Below the pieces are notes generated by a model, which did no database searches, was not told the DNA's origin, and saw nothing but the letters and a program-made list of their open reading frames with translations. A stretch of 64,000 nucleotides of DNA, taken from positions 1 through 64,000 of the forward strand of contig JAICJH010000022.1 in assembly GCA_025928545.1 (NCBI GenBank), in the 5' to 3' direction. The first letter of the stretch is position 1, and each line of letters begins with the position of its first letter. The DNA comes from Bryobacteraceae bacterium. Lineage in GTDB: Bacteria > Acidobacteriota > Terriglobia > Bryobacterales > Bryobacteraceae. Shown here piece by piece: positions 27,656 through 35,497 of this stretch. The position numbers and the translations under genes are program-made.

Positions 27656-28690
27656 ATGTCCATCGCCCGTTTCGCGCTTGTTGTCTTATCTGTTTTTCTT
27701 CCAGCCTCTCGTTCATTTGCAGCGGATGCAAAGTGGATTCATATGACTTCGCCGCACTTCGAACTCTATACCTCGGAGAGCGAGGGCGATGCGAAATCCG
27801 CCCTTTCTCATCTGGAAGCTACCCGCGCTTTTTTTCTGGCGGCGACCCATTCTCACGACCCCGGCGGCCAGTCCGTTCGGATCGTTGCTTTTCACACGGA
27901 AGGCGATTACGCGAAGTATAAGCCGGCCGAAGTACGCTCGGCGAAGGCCTACGGCGTGGCGACCGGAGCTTCGGGCCAGCGAACCATCGCTTCACTTGGG
28001 TTGAAGCCGGACATGCTCGACCAGGTATTCCGCGAGTACACTCAACTCGCGCTCGACGACTCCGCGCCCCCGCTGCCGTATTGGTTTCGCGCAGGTCTTT
28101 CGACCGTCTACTCCACGCTCAAACCGGCCGACAACGGGATGAATCTCGGGGCCGCGCCGCGCAGTAGCTTTCGTAATGGCGAGGTTGCCGACGTCGATCT
28201 CAATCTGCTTTTCGGCGCCGGCCGCGACGCTCTTCTTGCTTCCCGGGACAAGGCGGCCGTGGATTTCAACACCACTACAATCAGCACCGGCTCCAACAAC
28301 GGAGCCCTGGCGACAGCCGGATCGCGAGACCCAGGTGGATCTTCCGCCGCAGCCTTGTCCTCAATCCAGAGCACGCTGGCGCAATCGCAGGATTTCGCGC
28401 GCGCGTCGTGGATGCTGGTTCACATGTTGATCTTCCAGCAGGAGTATCGCCCGAAATTCGGCGAGTTTATGCGGACACTGGCGACCGGCGTTGAAACGGG
28501 TACGGCATTCAACAAGGTTTATTCCGCGCCACTCAGCAAGGTGCAGGCGGATCTGATTCTCTATTCGAAGCAGACCGGTCTCATGGTCATGACCGCGCCC
28601 TTCAAAATCGAAAAGCTCGCGGCGCCGGAGGTTCGGCCTGCTGCAAAAGAAGAACTGGATCAGGTCCTCGCCGCACTCAATAAGCGATAG
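27656..28690 (+). CDS. Exported protein of unknown function, DUF1570/peptidase-MA-like
   Basis: This is a 344-residue protein with a signal peptide (FALVVLSVFLPASRSFAAD). The start of the mature part, WIHMTSPHFELYTSESEGDA, is the common opening of acidobacterial proteins related to DUF1570. It is followed by VRIVAFHTEGDYAKYKP and, later, PPLPYWFRAGLSTVYSTL, where a zinc-protease HExxH would usually lie. Here no HExxH is seen, so a proteolytic role is doubtful. It is divergent from the cytochrome gene, with about 90 bases between starts. The C-terminal third is helical. Confidence 0.7.
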   Translation: MSIARFALVVLSVFLPASRSFAADAKWIHMTSPHFELYTSESEGDAKSALSHLEATRAFFLAATHSHDPGGQSVRIVAFHTEGDYAKYKPAEVRSAKAYGVATGASGQRTIASLGLKPDMLDQVFREYTQLALDDSAPPLPYWFRAGLSTVYSTLKPADNGMNLGAAPRSSFRNGEVADVDLNLLFGAGRDALLASRDKAAVDFNTTTISTGSNNGALATAGSRDPGGSSAAALSSIQSTLAQSQDFARASWMLVHMLIFQQEYRPKFGEFMRTLATGVETGTAFNKVYSAPLSKVQADLILYSKQTGLMVMTAPFKIEKLAAPEVRPAAKEELDQVLAALNKR

Positions 28691-28717
28691 CGGTGCGCGG
28701 TTGAAGCTCCCCGCAGG

Positions 28718-29491
28718 CTACGGAATAATCAACGCCGGCAGGGTCTTAAGCGGACTGGCCTTCATGCCCTGACCTGCGCTGAACGTAAATGTGACAGGCG
28801 CCACGGGTTTCCCTGCGGCCACGGTGATTGTCTGACTGCTGGAACCGAACTGTTCGTGAATCGCCGTCAGCGTGTAAGTCCCCGGTGGCAGGCCTTTCAC
28901 TTCGAATGCTCCGTCCGCATCCGAAACTGCAAAGTAGGGATTCGAAATAACGTGCGCCACGGCTCTCATCCAGGGATGCTGATTGCAGAGGATCGCTACC
29001 GTCACTTCCGGTTTGGCAAAAGTCTTGACGATCGGGGGTTGACCGGCACGCTGGCCCACGTTGAAGTCCTCATTCACTTCCGCGAGTGCATGGACATTGT
29101 GCGTGGTGGCATCGCTGTTGGTGACCTTCAATTGCTGACCGGGCATAATACCGAACACGTGCGGACTATAGGTACAACCGTTCTGATCGAGAGCGACGGC
29201 CTCCGCCGGAGCCGGAAATGTCTTGCCTTCCAGTCCCTTGCTGACGTAGACAAAAACGTTCTTGATCGAGCCGTCGGCTTTAATGACGATTTTCTCCGGA
29301 AACACCGGACCGGAGTGTTTGGACGCGCAAACCGCATCGGCGTCCATCGAAATGGGTTTGGGCTTCGGCGCCACGCCTTTGAAAACGGCTTTGCCTTTCA
29401 CGCTGGTCTGGCCATACGCGGTCCCGAGACACAGGAGTGCGAGGCAGCTTAGCAGGCTGAAATTACGGAGTGAATTAAGGCGCATACTCAT
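28718..29491 (-). CDS. Exported cupredoxin-like protein with C-terminal carboxypeptidase-regulatory domain
   Basis: This is a 257-residue secreted protein. The signal peptide is followed by QTSVKGKAVFKGVAPKPKPI. A cupredoxin-like middle has THNVHALAEVNEDFN and VAILCNQHPWMRAVAHVI, where the His, Cys, His and Met could form a type-1-like copper site. The last about 75 residues form a CarboxypepD_reg/CNA-B-like sandwich (VSDADGAFEVKGLPPGTYTL). The start is the ATG at 29491, six bases after GGAA. Similar proteins accompany methylamine-type or copper oxidoreductases, but no such partner is adjacent here. Confidence 0.78.
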   Translation of the reverse strand: MSMRLNSLRNFSLLSCLALLCLGTAYGQTSVKGKAVFKGVAPKPKPISMDADAVCASKHSGPVFPEKIVIKADGSIKNVFVYVSKGLEGKTFPAPAEAVALDQNGCTYSPHVFGIMPGQQLKVTNSDATTHNVHALAEVNEDFNVGQRAGQPPIVKTFAKPEVTVAILCNQHPWMRAVAHVISNPYFAVSDADGAFEVKGLPPGTYTLTAIHEQFGSSSQTITVAAGKPVAPVTFTFSAGQGMKASPLKTLPALIIP

Positions 29492-29538
29492 ATGGATTCC
29501 AAGGCAATTATATCGCCGCCCTTTGGATTCGCCGCCGA

Positions 29539-30531
29539 TCAGATATCCCGTACGCAGCGAAATCCGATGTTTCCCGTGCCGCTGTCCGGGGTGTTCGACG
29601 TGCGCGCCGCAACCCGGTAACGATTGCAGTAAGAGCGATGACACAAATACGATCCGCCCTTCATCACTTTTGCCGCTCCACGCAGCGGCCCGGTGGGATT
29701 GGCTCGTGTCGCTGTGAGGTGATAAGTCCGGTCAAACCAGTCGCTGCACCATTCCCATGCATTCCCGGTCATGTTATGGAGCCCGTAGCCGTTCGGCGGG
29801 AATGCGTCCACCGGGGCAGTGCCCGCGTATCCGTCCTCGGCTAAATCGAGATCCGGGAAATCGCCCTGCCATACGTTGGACAGATGCAGGCCTCCAGGCG
29901 TCAACTCGTCGCCCCAGGGAAATGTCTTTTGCTCCAGTCCGCCCCGGGAAGCAAATTCCCACTCGGCCTCTGTCGGGAGGCGTTTACCGGCCCAGTCGCA
30001 ATATGCCTGCGCGTCATTCCACGAAACGTGCGTGACAGGGTAATTCTGCCGCTGGTCGAACCCCGAATCCGGACCTTCCGGATGCCGCCAACTGGCGCCA
30101 TTCACCTTGCACCACCAGGGTGCCGCGCCAACCGTGGCGACACACAGCTCGGCGTATCGTTCGGCCGGAATATGCCCGCGAAAAACAAACGACCAGCCGA
30201 ATCTCTCCGATTCAGTCACATAACCTGTCTTGTCTGCGAACTCTGTGAACTGGCGGTTCGTCACCGCGTTGGTGTCGATATAGAACCCGTCGACCAGCAC
30301 CTTGCGCACAGGACCTTCACCATCTCCCGGGTTGGCGTCGTCCGACTCGTTCCCCATGAGGAAGATGCCGCCGTCGAGCTTCGTCATCCCTTCAAAGGAT
30401 CCGCTCGTAATCCGCCGACGATTGGCCGAAACACCCCGCGATTCCTCCAGCGCCACCGCGCGGCGTGCGCTGGGAGCGCAGCACGGGTGCACAAGGCCGG
30501 CTTCGGCGAACGCTTTGAATTCATTGTTCAT
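29539..30531 (-). CDS. Formylglycine-generating enzyme (SUMF1 family)
   Basis: This copper-dependent enzyme oxidises a Cys in CxPxR motifs of sulfatases to formylglycine. It has 330 residues. Characteristic blocks are GGIFLMGNESDDANPGDGEG, FYIDTNAVTNRQFTEFADKT, APWWCKVNGASWRHPEGPDS, NYPVTHVSWNDAQAYCDWAG, KRLPTEAEWEFASRGG and GNAWEWCSDWF. Both catalytic cysteines of true FGEs are present, Cys297 and Cys302, in GGSYLCHRSYCNRYR, so this is not merely an EgtB/PvdO-like relative. The N-terminus carries a paired-cysteine segment, HPCCAPSARR (residues 15-24). The start overlaps the upstream PPIase stop by four bases. No sulfatase is encoded in the window. Confidence 0.93.
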   Translation of the reverse strand: MNNEFKAFAEAGLVHPCCAPSARRAVALEESRGVSANRRRITSGSFEGMTKLDGGIFLMGNESDDANPGDGEGPVRKVLVDGFYIDTNAVTNRQFTEFADKTGYVTESERFGWSFVFRGHIPAERYAELCVATVGAAPWWCKVNGASWRHPEGPDSGFDQRQNYPVTHVSWNDAQAYCDWAGKRLPTEAEWEFASRGGLEQKTFPWGDELTPGGLHLSNVWQGDFPDLDLAEDGYAGTAPVDAFPPNGYGLHNMTGNAWEWCSDWFDRTYHLTATRANPTGPLRGAAKVMKGGSYLCHRSYCNRYRVAARTSNTPDSGTGNIGFRCVRDI

Positions 30532-31223
30532 GCCCGGCTGATCTCCGCCTTCTCGCGTAAACCGCGAACATAAATCCGGACTGCTTCGTCCCTGCGCCGT
30601 TGCCACAGTTCCGCTTCAAGCTGGGGCCGCACTTCGCTGAAAGGCCTGATTCCGGCCGGTTTCCGGGCATGCAGTCTGGCAATGTGATATCCGAAGCAGG
30701 TGCGAAACACGCCGCTGATCTCCCCCACGCGAAGGCCGAATACGATTGCTTCGAACTCTTCCACCATCTCACCGCGGTGGAAAAAACCAAGATCGCCACC
30801 ACGTCCAGGGCAGTCGGAATATTGGTCGGCGAGTTCCTCGAAACTCCCGCCGGCCCGCAGTAATCGGTCGACGTCGTTGATTGCGGCCAGTGCCTCGTCC
30901 TCACCGGAAGTTTCATCCACGTTCTTCACGATGTGGAACGCATGCACGCCTTCGGGCCGAAAAAAACTTTCCCGATTACGCCGGTAGAATGCCTCGGTCT
31001 CGCTCTTGCCAGGCCGCGCTACAACTGCCGTGATGTCGGCGAGCAAACGCTCGATCGCCAGGTCGGCGGTCGCGTCATCGGCAAGCGATACCGGATCCAG
31101 GCGGGCCGAATTCAGGCGTGCGGCCTGGGATAAAAGAACGCGGGTAATCACCTGCTCCCGCGCACGCTCGCGCGCCTGAATCGCAATCTCCAATCCATCT
31201 GCCTCGGGGAATTCCTGACGCAT
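30528..31223 (-). CDS. Parvulin-type peptidyl-prolyl isomerase (start uncertain; frame continues to about 31292)
   Basis: This is a foldase of the PrsA/SurA/NifM group. From the first ATG it has 231 residues: a helical N-terminal part, then a parvulin domain (RPEGVHAFHIVKNVD, AGGSFEELADQYSDCPGRGG, DLGFFHRGEMVEEFEAIVFG, FRTCFGYHIARLHARKPAGI). The reading frame stays open upstream with family-like residues (LRVNDEFVDDEWIRAETAAI) as far as 31315, but contains no ATG, GTG or TTG. A CTG at 31292 is preceded at six bases by AAGAGG and may be the true start. It is translationally coupled to the formylglycine-generating enzyme. No signal peptide is seen. Confidence 0.82.
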   Translation of the reverse strand: MRQEFPEADGLEIAIQARERAREQVITRVLLSQAARLNSARLDPVSLADDATADLAIERLLADITAVVARPGKSETEAFYRRNRESFFRPEGVHAFHIVKNVDETSGEDEALAAINDVDRLLRAGGSFEELADQYSDCPGRGGDLGFFHRGEMVEEFEAIVFGLRVGEISGVFRTCFGYHIARLHARKPAGIRPFSEVRPQLEAELWQRRRDEAVRIYVRGLREKAEISRA

Positions 31224-31312
31224 CTTCTTAGAGATGGCCGCAGTCTCGGCGCGGATCCATTCATCGTCTACAAATTCGTCGTTTACGCGCAGAAGCAGCC
31301 TCTTGTGAAGAT

Positions 31313-31355
31313 TCTCTCAAAAACAAAGCCCCGGTGGCTGTCTTCCACCGGGGCT
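31313..31355 (-). terminator. Terminator-like hairpin upstream of the PPIase gene
   Basis: An 11-bp perfect stem (AGCCCCGGTGG at 31327-31337 with CCACCGGGGCT at 31345-31355) has a seven-base loop. Read on the minus strand it is followed by TTTGTTTTT, the form of an intrinsic terminator. No minus-strand gene lies immediately upstream, so it may act as an attenuator for the PPIase/FGE operon, or end antisense transcripts from the region to its right. Confidence 0.6.
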
Positions 31356-31456
31356 GGTGGTGACTCCACCACCCGCATCCGCGGTTTTCGATTGAAAATA
31401 AAGCCGCTTAAAATGGCACTCCCGCTGCATACTCTTACGCGGGAGAATTTGAGACC

Positions 31457-31858
31457 ATGAAAAAACTGAGTCTGATGTTGGCGGGCGCGCTGATGATGCT
31501 GGCTCCGATCGGAGCTTCGTCCGCGGTACGCGTGTTCGTCCGTCCGCGTTTCTATGCAGGACCGCGAATCGGCTACGGTTACGGTTTTTACAATCCATAC
31601 TGGGGCTCCGGATACTATCCTGGCTACTATCCCGCCTATCGTTACGACGACACCGGTACGGTAAAGATCGGCACCAAGTCGAAGGAAGGCGAAGTGTTTG
31701 TGAACGGCGCATATGCAGGCACCGTGAAAGACGATAAGACAATGCATTTCCGCCAGGGCAACTACCGCATTGAAATACGCCGGGGTGGACAAACCATGTT
31801 CAATGAGAACGTTTACGTGACTGCCGGTAAGACAGTGCACATCAATCCGGAAATGTAA
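31457..31858 (+). CDS. Small exported Gly/Tyr-rich protein with PEGA-like domain
   Basis: This is a 133-residue secreted or lipid-associated protein. The signal peptide (MKKLSLMLAGALMMLAPIGA) is followed by a Gly/Tyr/Pro-rich stretch (YGYGFYNPYWGSGYYPGYYP). A compact C-terminal sandwich has the PEGA-like pattern GTVKIGTKSKEGEVFVNGAY, AGTVKDDKTMHFRQGNYRIE and KTVHINPEM. PEGA domains are found on surface proteins. It stands alone, between the PPIase/FGE pair and the DUF1080 gene. Confidence 0.75.
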   Translation: MKKLSLMLAGALMMLAPIGASSAVRVFVRPRFYAGPRIGYGYGFYNPYWGSGYYPGYYPAYRYDDTGTVKIGTKSKEGEVFVNGAYAGTVKDDKTMHFRQGNYRIEIRRGGQTMFNENVYVTAGKTVHINPEM

Positions 31859-31903
31859 CGACGCCATCGATTCGAAGGTTGGATCGCGCTGTCCTCGCGC
31901 AGT

Positions 31904-31945
31904 GGGTATCATCGGGGAGACCGCCCCTCAGGGGCATTGATACCC
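31904..31945 (+). promoter_or_regulatory. Structured leader just upstream of the DUF1080 gene
   Basis: GGGTATCA (31904-31911) and TGATACCC (31938-31945) form a perfect eight-base stem. Inside it, GGGG (31914-31917), CCCC (31924-31927) and GGGG (31931-31934) can pair in alternative ways. The ribosome site GGAGGAAG begins only about seven bases after the stem, so folding could affect translation. I do not recognise a known riboswitch. Confidence 0.4.
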
Positions 31946-31962
31946 GTCAGCGGAGGAAGTTC

Positions 31963-32892
31963 ATGGCATCGAAGAAGATTTGGCTGGGCGCATTGTTCCT
32001 GGCCGCGCCGTTCGCATTTTTCGGGCAGTTCCCAGCCGGCGCACCGGGCGGAGCAGCCGGCGGATCCGGACGCGGCGGGCGTGGTGGTGGCGCGTTCGCT
32101 CCCGCTCCGCCTCCCATGGCGGATTTCAACGATCACACCGGATTCACGCAAATCTTCGATGGCGTCAGTCTCAAGGGCTGGGATGGCGACCCGAATGTAT
32201 GGAAGGTCGTGAATGGGGCGATTGTGGGGTATTCGCCCGCTGACAAGCCTGTCGGCACCACCTTCATCATCTGGCGCGGCGGCGAGCCTGCCGATTTCGA
32301 TCTCAAGGCCGAAGTGAAAGCTGAAGGAACGGGCGCCAACACCGGCATCCAGTACCGCAGCCGAAATGAAGTTCCTACTTTCGGCCGTGGACCTGGCGCC
32401 GGCGCTCGCGGCGGTTCCGGTGGCGGTACGGCATTTGCCGGTGGACAGGCCGGTGCCGCAGGCGCTTCGGGTCGCGCCGGTGGTCGTGGCACACCGCCCG
32501 ATCCACGCTGGCAGATTGCCGGTTACCAGGCGGATTTCGATTTCGTGAACCGGTACAGCGGTCAGTTGATGGATTCGTCAAATGCGCGTTTTATTCTGAC
32601 GCCTCGCGGCACGGTCGTCGTTTCGGAAGATGGGCAGCCTGCAAAAACTCTGGCTTATCTGGGCAATACGAACGAACTGGCGGGTTATGTCAGAATCAAC
32701 GACTGGAATCAGTACGAAGTCATCGCTAAGGGCAACACGATGACCCACATCGTCAACGGCCATGTCATGAGCATCACTATCGACAACGACACGAAATTGC
32801 GTGCGCTGAAAGGCCTGCTCGCGTTACAGATTGAAGGCAACGGCGGCGTTACCATTTCATACCGCAATCTGTGGCTGAAGACCCTGAATTAA
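31963..32892 (+). CDS. Exported DUF1080 (3-keto-disaccharide hydrolase-like) protein
   Basis: This is a 309-residue exported protein. A signal peptide (LGALFLAAPFAFFGQFPAG) is followed by a Gly/Arg-rich tract. The DUF1080 jelly-roll domain has HTGFTQIFDGVSLKGWDGDP, FIIWRGGEPADFDLKAEVKA, GANTGIQYRSRNEV, IAGYQADFDF and VNRYSGQLMD. The end has VIAKGNTMTHIVNGHVMSI and GLLALQIEGNGGVTISYRNL, which are conserved in the family. A second Gly/Ala/Arg-rich tract of about 35 residues is inserted after the NTGIQYRSR strand. The start follows GGAGGAAG by four bases. The family acts on keto-sugars or binds glycans. The stop overlaps the convergent TIGR03435 gene by four bases. Confidence 0.9.
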   Translation: MASKKIWLGALFLAAPFAFFGQFPAGAPGGAAGGSGRGGRGGGAFAPAPPPMADFNDHTGFTQIFDGVSLKGWDGDPNVWKVVNGAIVGYSPADKPVGTTFIIWRGGEPADFDLKAEVKAEGTGANTGIQYRSRNEVPTFGRGPGAGARGGSGGGTAFAGGQAGAAGASGRAGGRGTPPDPRWQIAGYQADFDFVNRYSGQLMDSSNARFILTPRGTVVVSEDGQPAKTLAYLGNTNELAGYVRINDWNQYEVIAKGNTMTHIVNGHVMSITIDNDTKLRALKGLLALQIEGNGGVTISYRNLWLKTLN

Positions 32893-33674
32893 TTTGCGGT
32901 GGGCATACGTTCCATGTGATCGATGACAAGCACGCGAAGCGAAAGAGTCTTGAGCGTTGCTTTCAGGCCCAGTTGCTTATCCAGTGCTGCCAGCAGTTCA
33001 CTCGGACCCGGTCTATTGGGGTCCGCGGGCGCGGTCAGGTCGATATCGTAATTCCCCTGGATCCCCGTCGCATCCACCAGCGGACGATCGAGAATATTCA
33101 TGCTGTTCAGCGCATCGAGAAAACCGGCAACTGTAAGGCCGGATTGTGCGCCGCCCAGTTGACTGCTCACATGCCATACGCCCGCCTCCGTTTTAGTGGA
33201 GTATTTCGGGAAATCGGTCGGCTGAGCCGGATTGACGGCGGTGCGAAGTTTGGCTCCGCGCTCGGAAGCACGCACTTCGAACGCCCGCATGTCGCGCGTT
33301 TCCCAGTGTGCTGCGAAGGCGAAGCGAGTGGCGAGCAGGTCCTGAAACATGAGCTGCAGTTGCTCAGGGCTCGTTCCTGGAGCGAAGGTGACTGAAACGT
33401 CATATCCGATAAAGCCGCGGTCACCGGCGACCCAGTCCGGCCAGACCACCTGGTAATCGGGTAATCCCCAGGCTCGGCGCACCAGATGTTTCACGCTGGC
33501 CTTCTGAAGGATGACGCGTGCCGTATCGTAGCGCGTGGACGGCCGGTCGGACGACTGGTTGACTTTGACGGATGCGGCTTCGAACTGCGGCTTATCGGCC
33601 TGCCTTTGGCTGAAGGAGATCGCGGGGAGCAGGGCGAGGCAGGCAGTGACCGGAATCGTTTTTTTGTAATTCAT
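32889..33674 (-). CDS. TIGR03435 family exported protein
   Basis: This is a 261-residue protein of a family almost confined to Acidobacteriota such as Solibacter, in which it occurs in many copies. The signal peptide ends around AISFSQ. The family opening KPQFEAASVKVNQSSDRP is followed by ASVKHLVRRAWGLPDYQVVW, DWVAGDRGFIGYDVSVTFAP, GTSPEQLQLMFQDLLATRFA, LDRPLVDATGIQGNYDIDLT and the end LKTLSLRVLVIDHMERMPTA. The function is unknown. Members often sit near BlaR1-like antirepressor or regulatory genes; none is near here. Confidence 0.92.
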   Translation of the reverse strand: MNYKKTIPVTACLALLPAISFSQRQADKPQFEAASVKVNQSSDRPSTRYDTARVILQKASVKHLVRRAWGLPDYQVVWPDWVAGDRGFIGYDVSVTFAPGTSPEQLQLMFQDLLATRFAFAAHWETRDMRAFEVRASERGAKLRTAVNPAQPTDFPKYSTKTEAGVWHVSSQLGGAQSGLTVAGFLDALNSMNILDRPLVDATGIQGNYDIDLTAPADPNRPGPSELLAALDKQLGLKATLKTLSLRVLVIDHMERMPTAN

Positions 33675-33857
33675 TCCGCAGTATATAGCCCATCATGACA
33701 AGAAAACAGGACGGATGCATTTGTTTCGTCCTGGATGCAGTTACATTTCGTCCCACCCGGGCATCGCCATAACCTGGCAACCCCATTGATATACTTCCTG
33801 TCGAGACGAACGTTCTCCGGCATCCGGACTCGTTTCCCGATGCCGAAAGGAGTCGCA

Positions 33858-35462
33858 ATGCGCATCAAAGGATTGAGTCTGGCCATACTGGTCTGCGTTC
33901 CGCTTATAGGCGGTATCAAAGAGCCGATCAGGGTAGATGGGGGACAAATCACCGGCGCGCCGGGCTGGGCCCGCGGTGTACGCGAATATCTCGGCATCCC
34001 GTTTGCCGCGCCTCCGACAGGAAACCTGCGCTGGCGTCCCCCGCAGCCCCTCGTTGCCTGGCAGGGCGTACGTGCGGCGGATCGGTTTTCTCCGGCGTGT
34101 ATGCAGAAACAATACGCTGTGGACAGCAGTTCCTGGAATCGCGGCCTGATCAACACGAGCGAGGACTGTCTTTATCTGAACGTCTGGACGCCGGCCACCT
34201 CGGCCGACGAAAAACTGCCCGTGCTCGTCTGGATTTATGGTGGCGGCGGCACGAACGGCTCGTCCGCCGAACCCATCTACGACGGCAACGCCATCGCGAA
34301 AAAAGGCGTGGTCGTGGTCAGCATGAATTATCGGGTGAATGTGTTCGGCTGGATGGCGCATCCGGAACTGACGAAGGAATCGGAACATCATGCGTCGGGA
34401 AATTACGGATCGCTGGATCAGTTGGCCGCTATCCGGTGGGTTCGGGCGAACGTCGCCGCATTCGGGGGAGATCCCGCCAAGGTCACCATCTGGGGTGAAT
34501 CGGGCGGAAGCCGCAGCGTCAATTTCCTGGCCGCATCGCCGCTGATGCAGGGACTTGCGAGAGCGGCTATCGCGGAATCACACACCGCTTTCGGCCGCAT
34601 GTCGACGTTGGCGGAAGCCGAAGCCAACGGCACGGAGTTCATGAAAGCGGCAGGCAAGTCTACGCTGGCCGAGCTTCGGAGTATGTCGTCCGCCCAGATT
34701 ATGGAGGCGTTCGATAAGCATCCGGCGGGGCTCAATGCGGCAATCGTGGATGGATGGTTCATGCCGCAGGACATTTATACGATTTACTCGCAGGGGAAGC
34801 AGAACGATTTGGTGCTGCTCACCGGCGGCACGAATGACGAGGGCGGGACGATAACCGCGATCGGTGCTCCGGCCGCGGCCGCCGCGGGCGGTGGTGGACG
34901 CGGGCGCGGCGGAACACCCGACACGCTGGCGAAATATACCGAATGGGCCAGGACATCGTTCGGCAAGCATGCCGATGAATTGCTGAAGCTCTATCCCGCG
35001 AAAGACGATGCCGGCGCGGTTGCGGCATATCACGATGTGAACCGGGATATCAATTACGCGGGCCATCGAACATGGGCTCGCCTGCAGACCACCACTGGCA
35101 AAGCCGCGGCGTACATTTACGTGTTCAGCCACAACCCGCCCGGCCCCGATGGAAATACTCAGGGCCCGGCGCACCGCGCGGTGCACTTCTCCGAAGTGAT
35201 CTACGTTTTCAATAATCTGCGGATGAAGGACAATCCGTGGACGGATCGCGATCGTGAGGTCGCCGACACAATGGCAACGTACTGGACGAACTTCGCGAAG
35301 AATCTCAATCCGAACGGCGCGGGCCTTACAAACTGGCCGGTGTATAACCCGAAGGACGAATACTGGCTGAATATCGGAGATCCGGTTCGCGTGGAAAGGT
35401 TCAATTCGGCCGGTCTGGATCTGATCGCGGCTGTGCAGGAAGAACTTCGGCGCGCGCGCTGA
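33858..35462 (+). CDS. Exported type-B carboxylesterase
   Basis: This is an alpha/beta-hydrolase of 534 residues that cleaves carboxyl esters. A short signal segment (LSLAILVCVPLIGGIK) is followed by the family opening VREYLGIPFAAPPTGNLRW. The SEDCLYLNVWTPA block, the oxyanion-hole stretch VLVWIYGGGG and the nucleophile elbow VTIWGESGGSRSVNFL (Ser in GESGG) are clear. Asp/Glu and His partners are expected later, the latter around PAHRAVHFSEVIYVF. A low-complexity Ala/Gly/Arg tract (APAAAAAGGGGRGRGGTPDT) is inserted at about residue 335-355. The start has AAAGGAG six bases upstream. The TAXI gene follows 35 bases downstream. Confidence 0.9.
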   Translation: MRIKGLSLAILVCVPLIGGIKEPIRVDGGQITGAPGWARGVREYLGIPFAAPPTGNLRWRPPQPLVAWQGVRAADRFSPACMQKQYAVDSSSWNRGLINTSEDCLYLNVWTPATSADEKLPVLVWIYGGGGTNGSSAEPIYDGNAIAKKGVVVVSMNYRVNVFGWMAHPELTKESEHHASGNYGSLDQLAAIRWVRANVAAFGGDPAKVTIWGESGGSRSVNFLAASPLMQGLARAAIAESHTAFGRMSTLAEAEANGTEFMKAAGKSTLAELRSMSSAQIMEAFDKHPAGLNAAIVDGWFMPQDIYTIYSQGKQNDLVLLTGGTNDEGGTITAIGAPAAAAAGGGGRGRGGTPDTLAKYTEWARTSFGKHADELLKLYPAKDDAGAVAAYHDVNRDINYAGHRTWARLQTTTGKAAAYIYVFSHNPPGPDGNTQGPAHRAVHFSEVIYVFNNLRMKDNPWTDRDREVADTMATYWTNFAKNLNPNGAGLTNWPVYNPKDEYWLNIGDPVRVERFNSAGLDLIAAVQEELRRAR

Positions 35463-35497
35463 CGTGCTTCGCGACATTCACTCAAGGAGAGGTTCCT

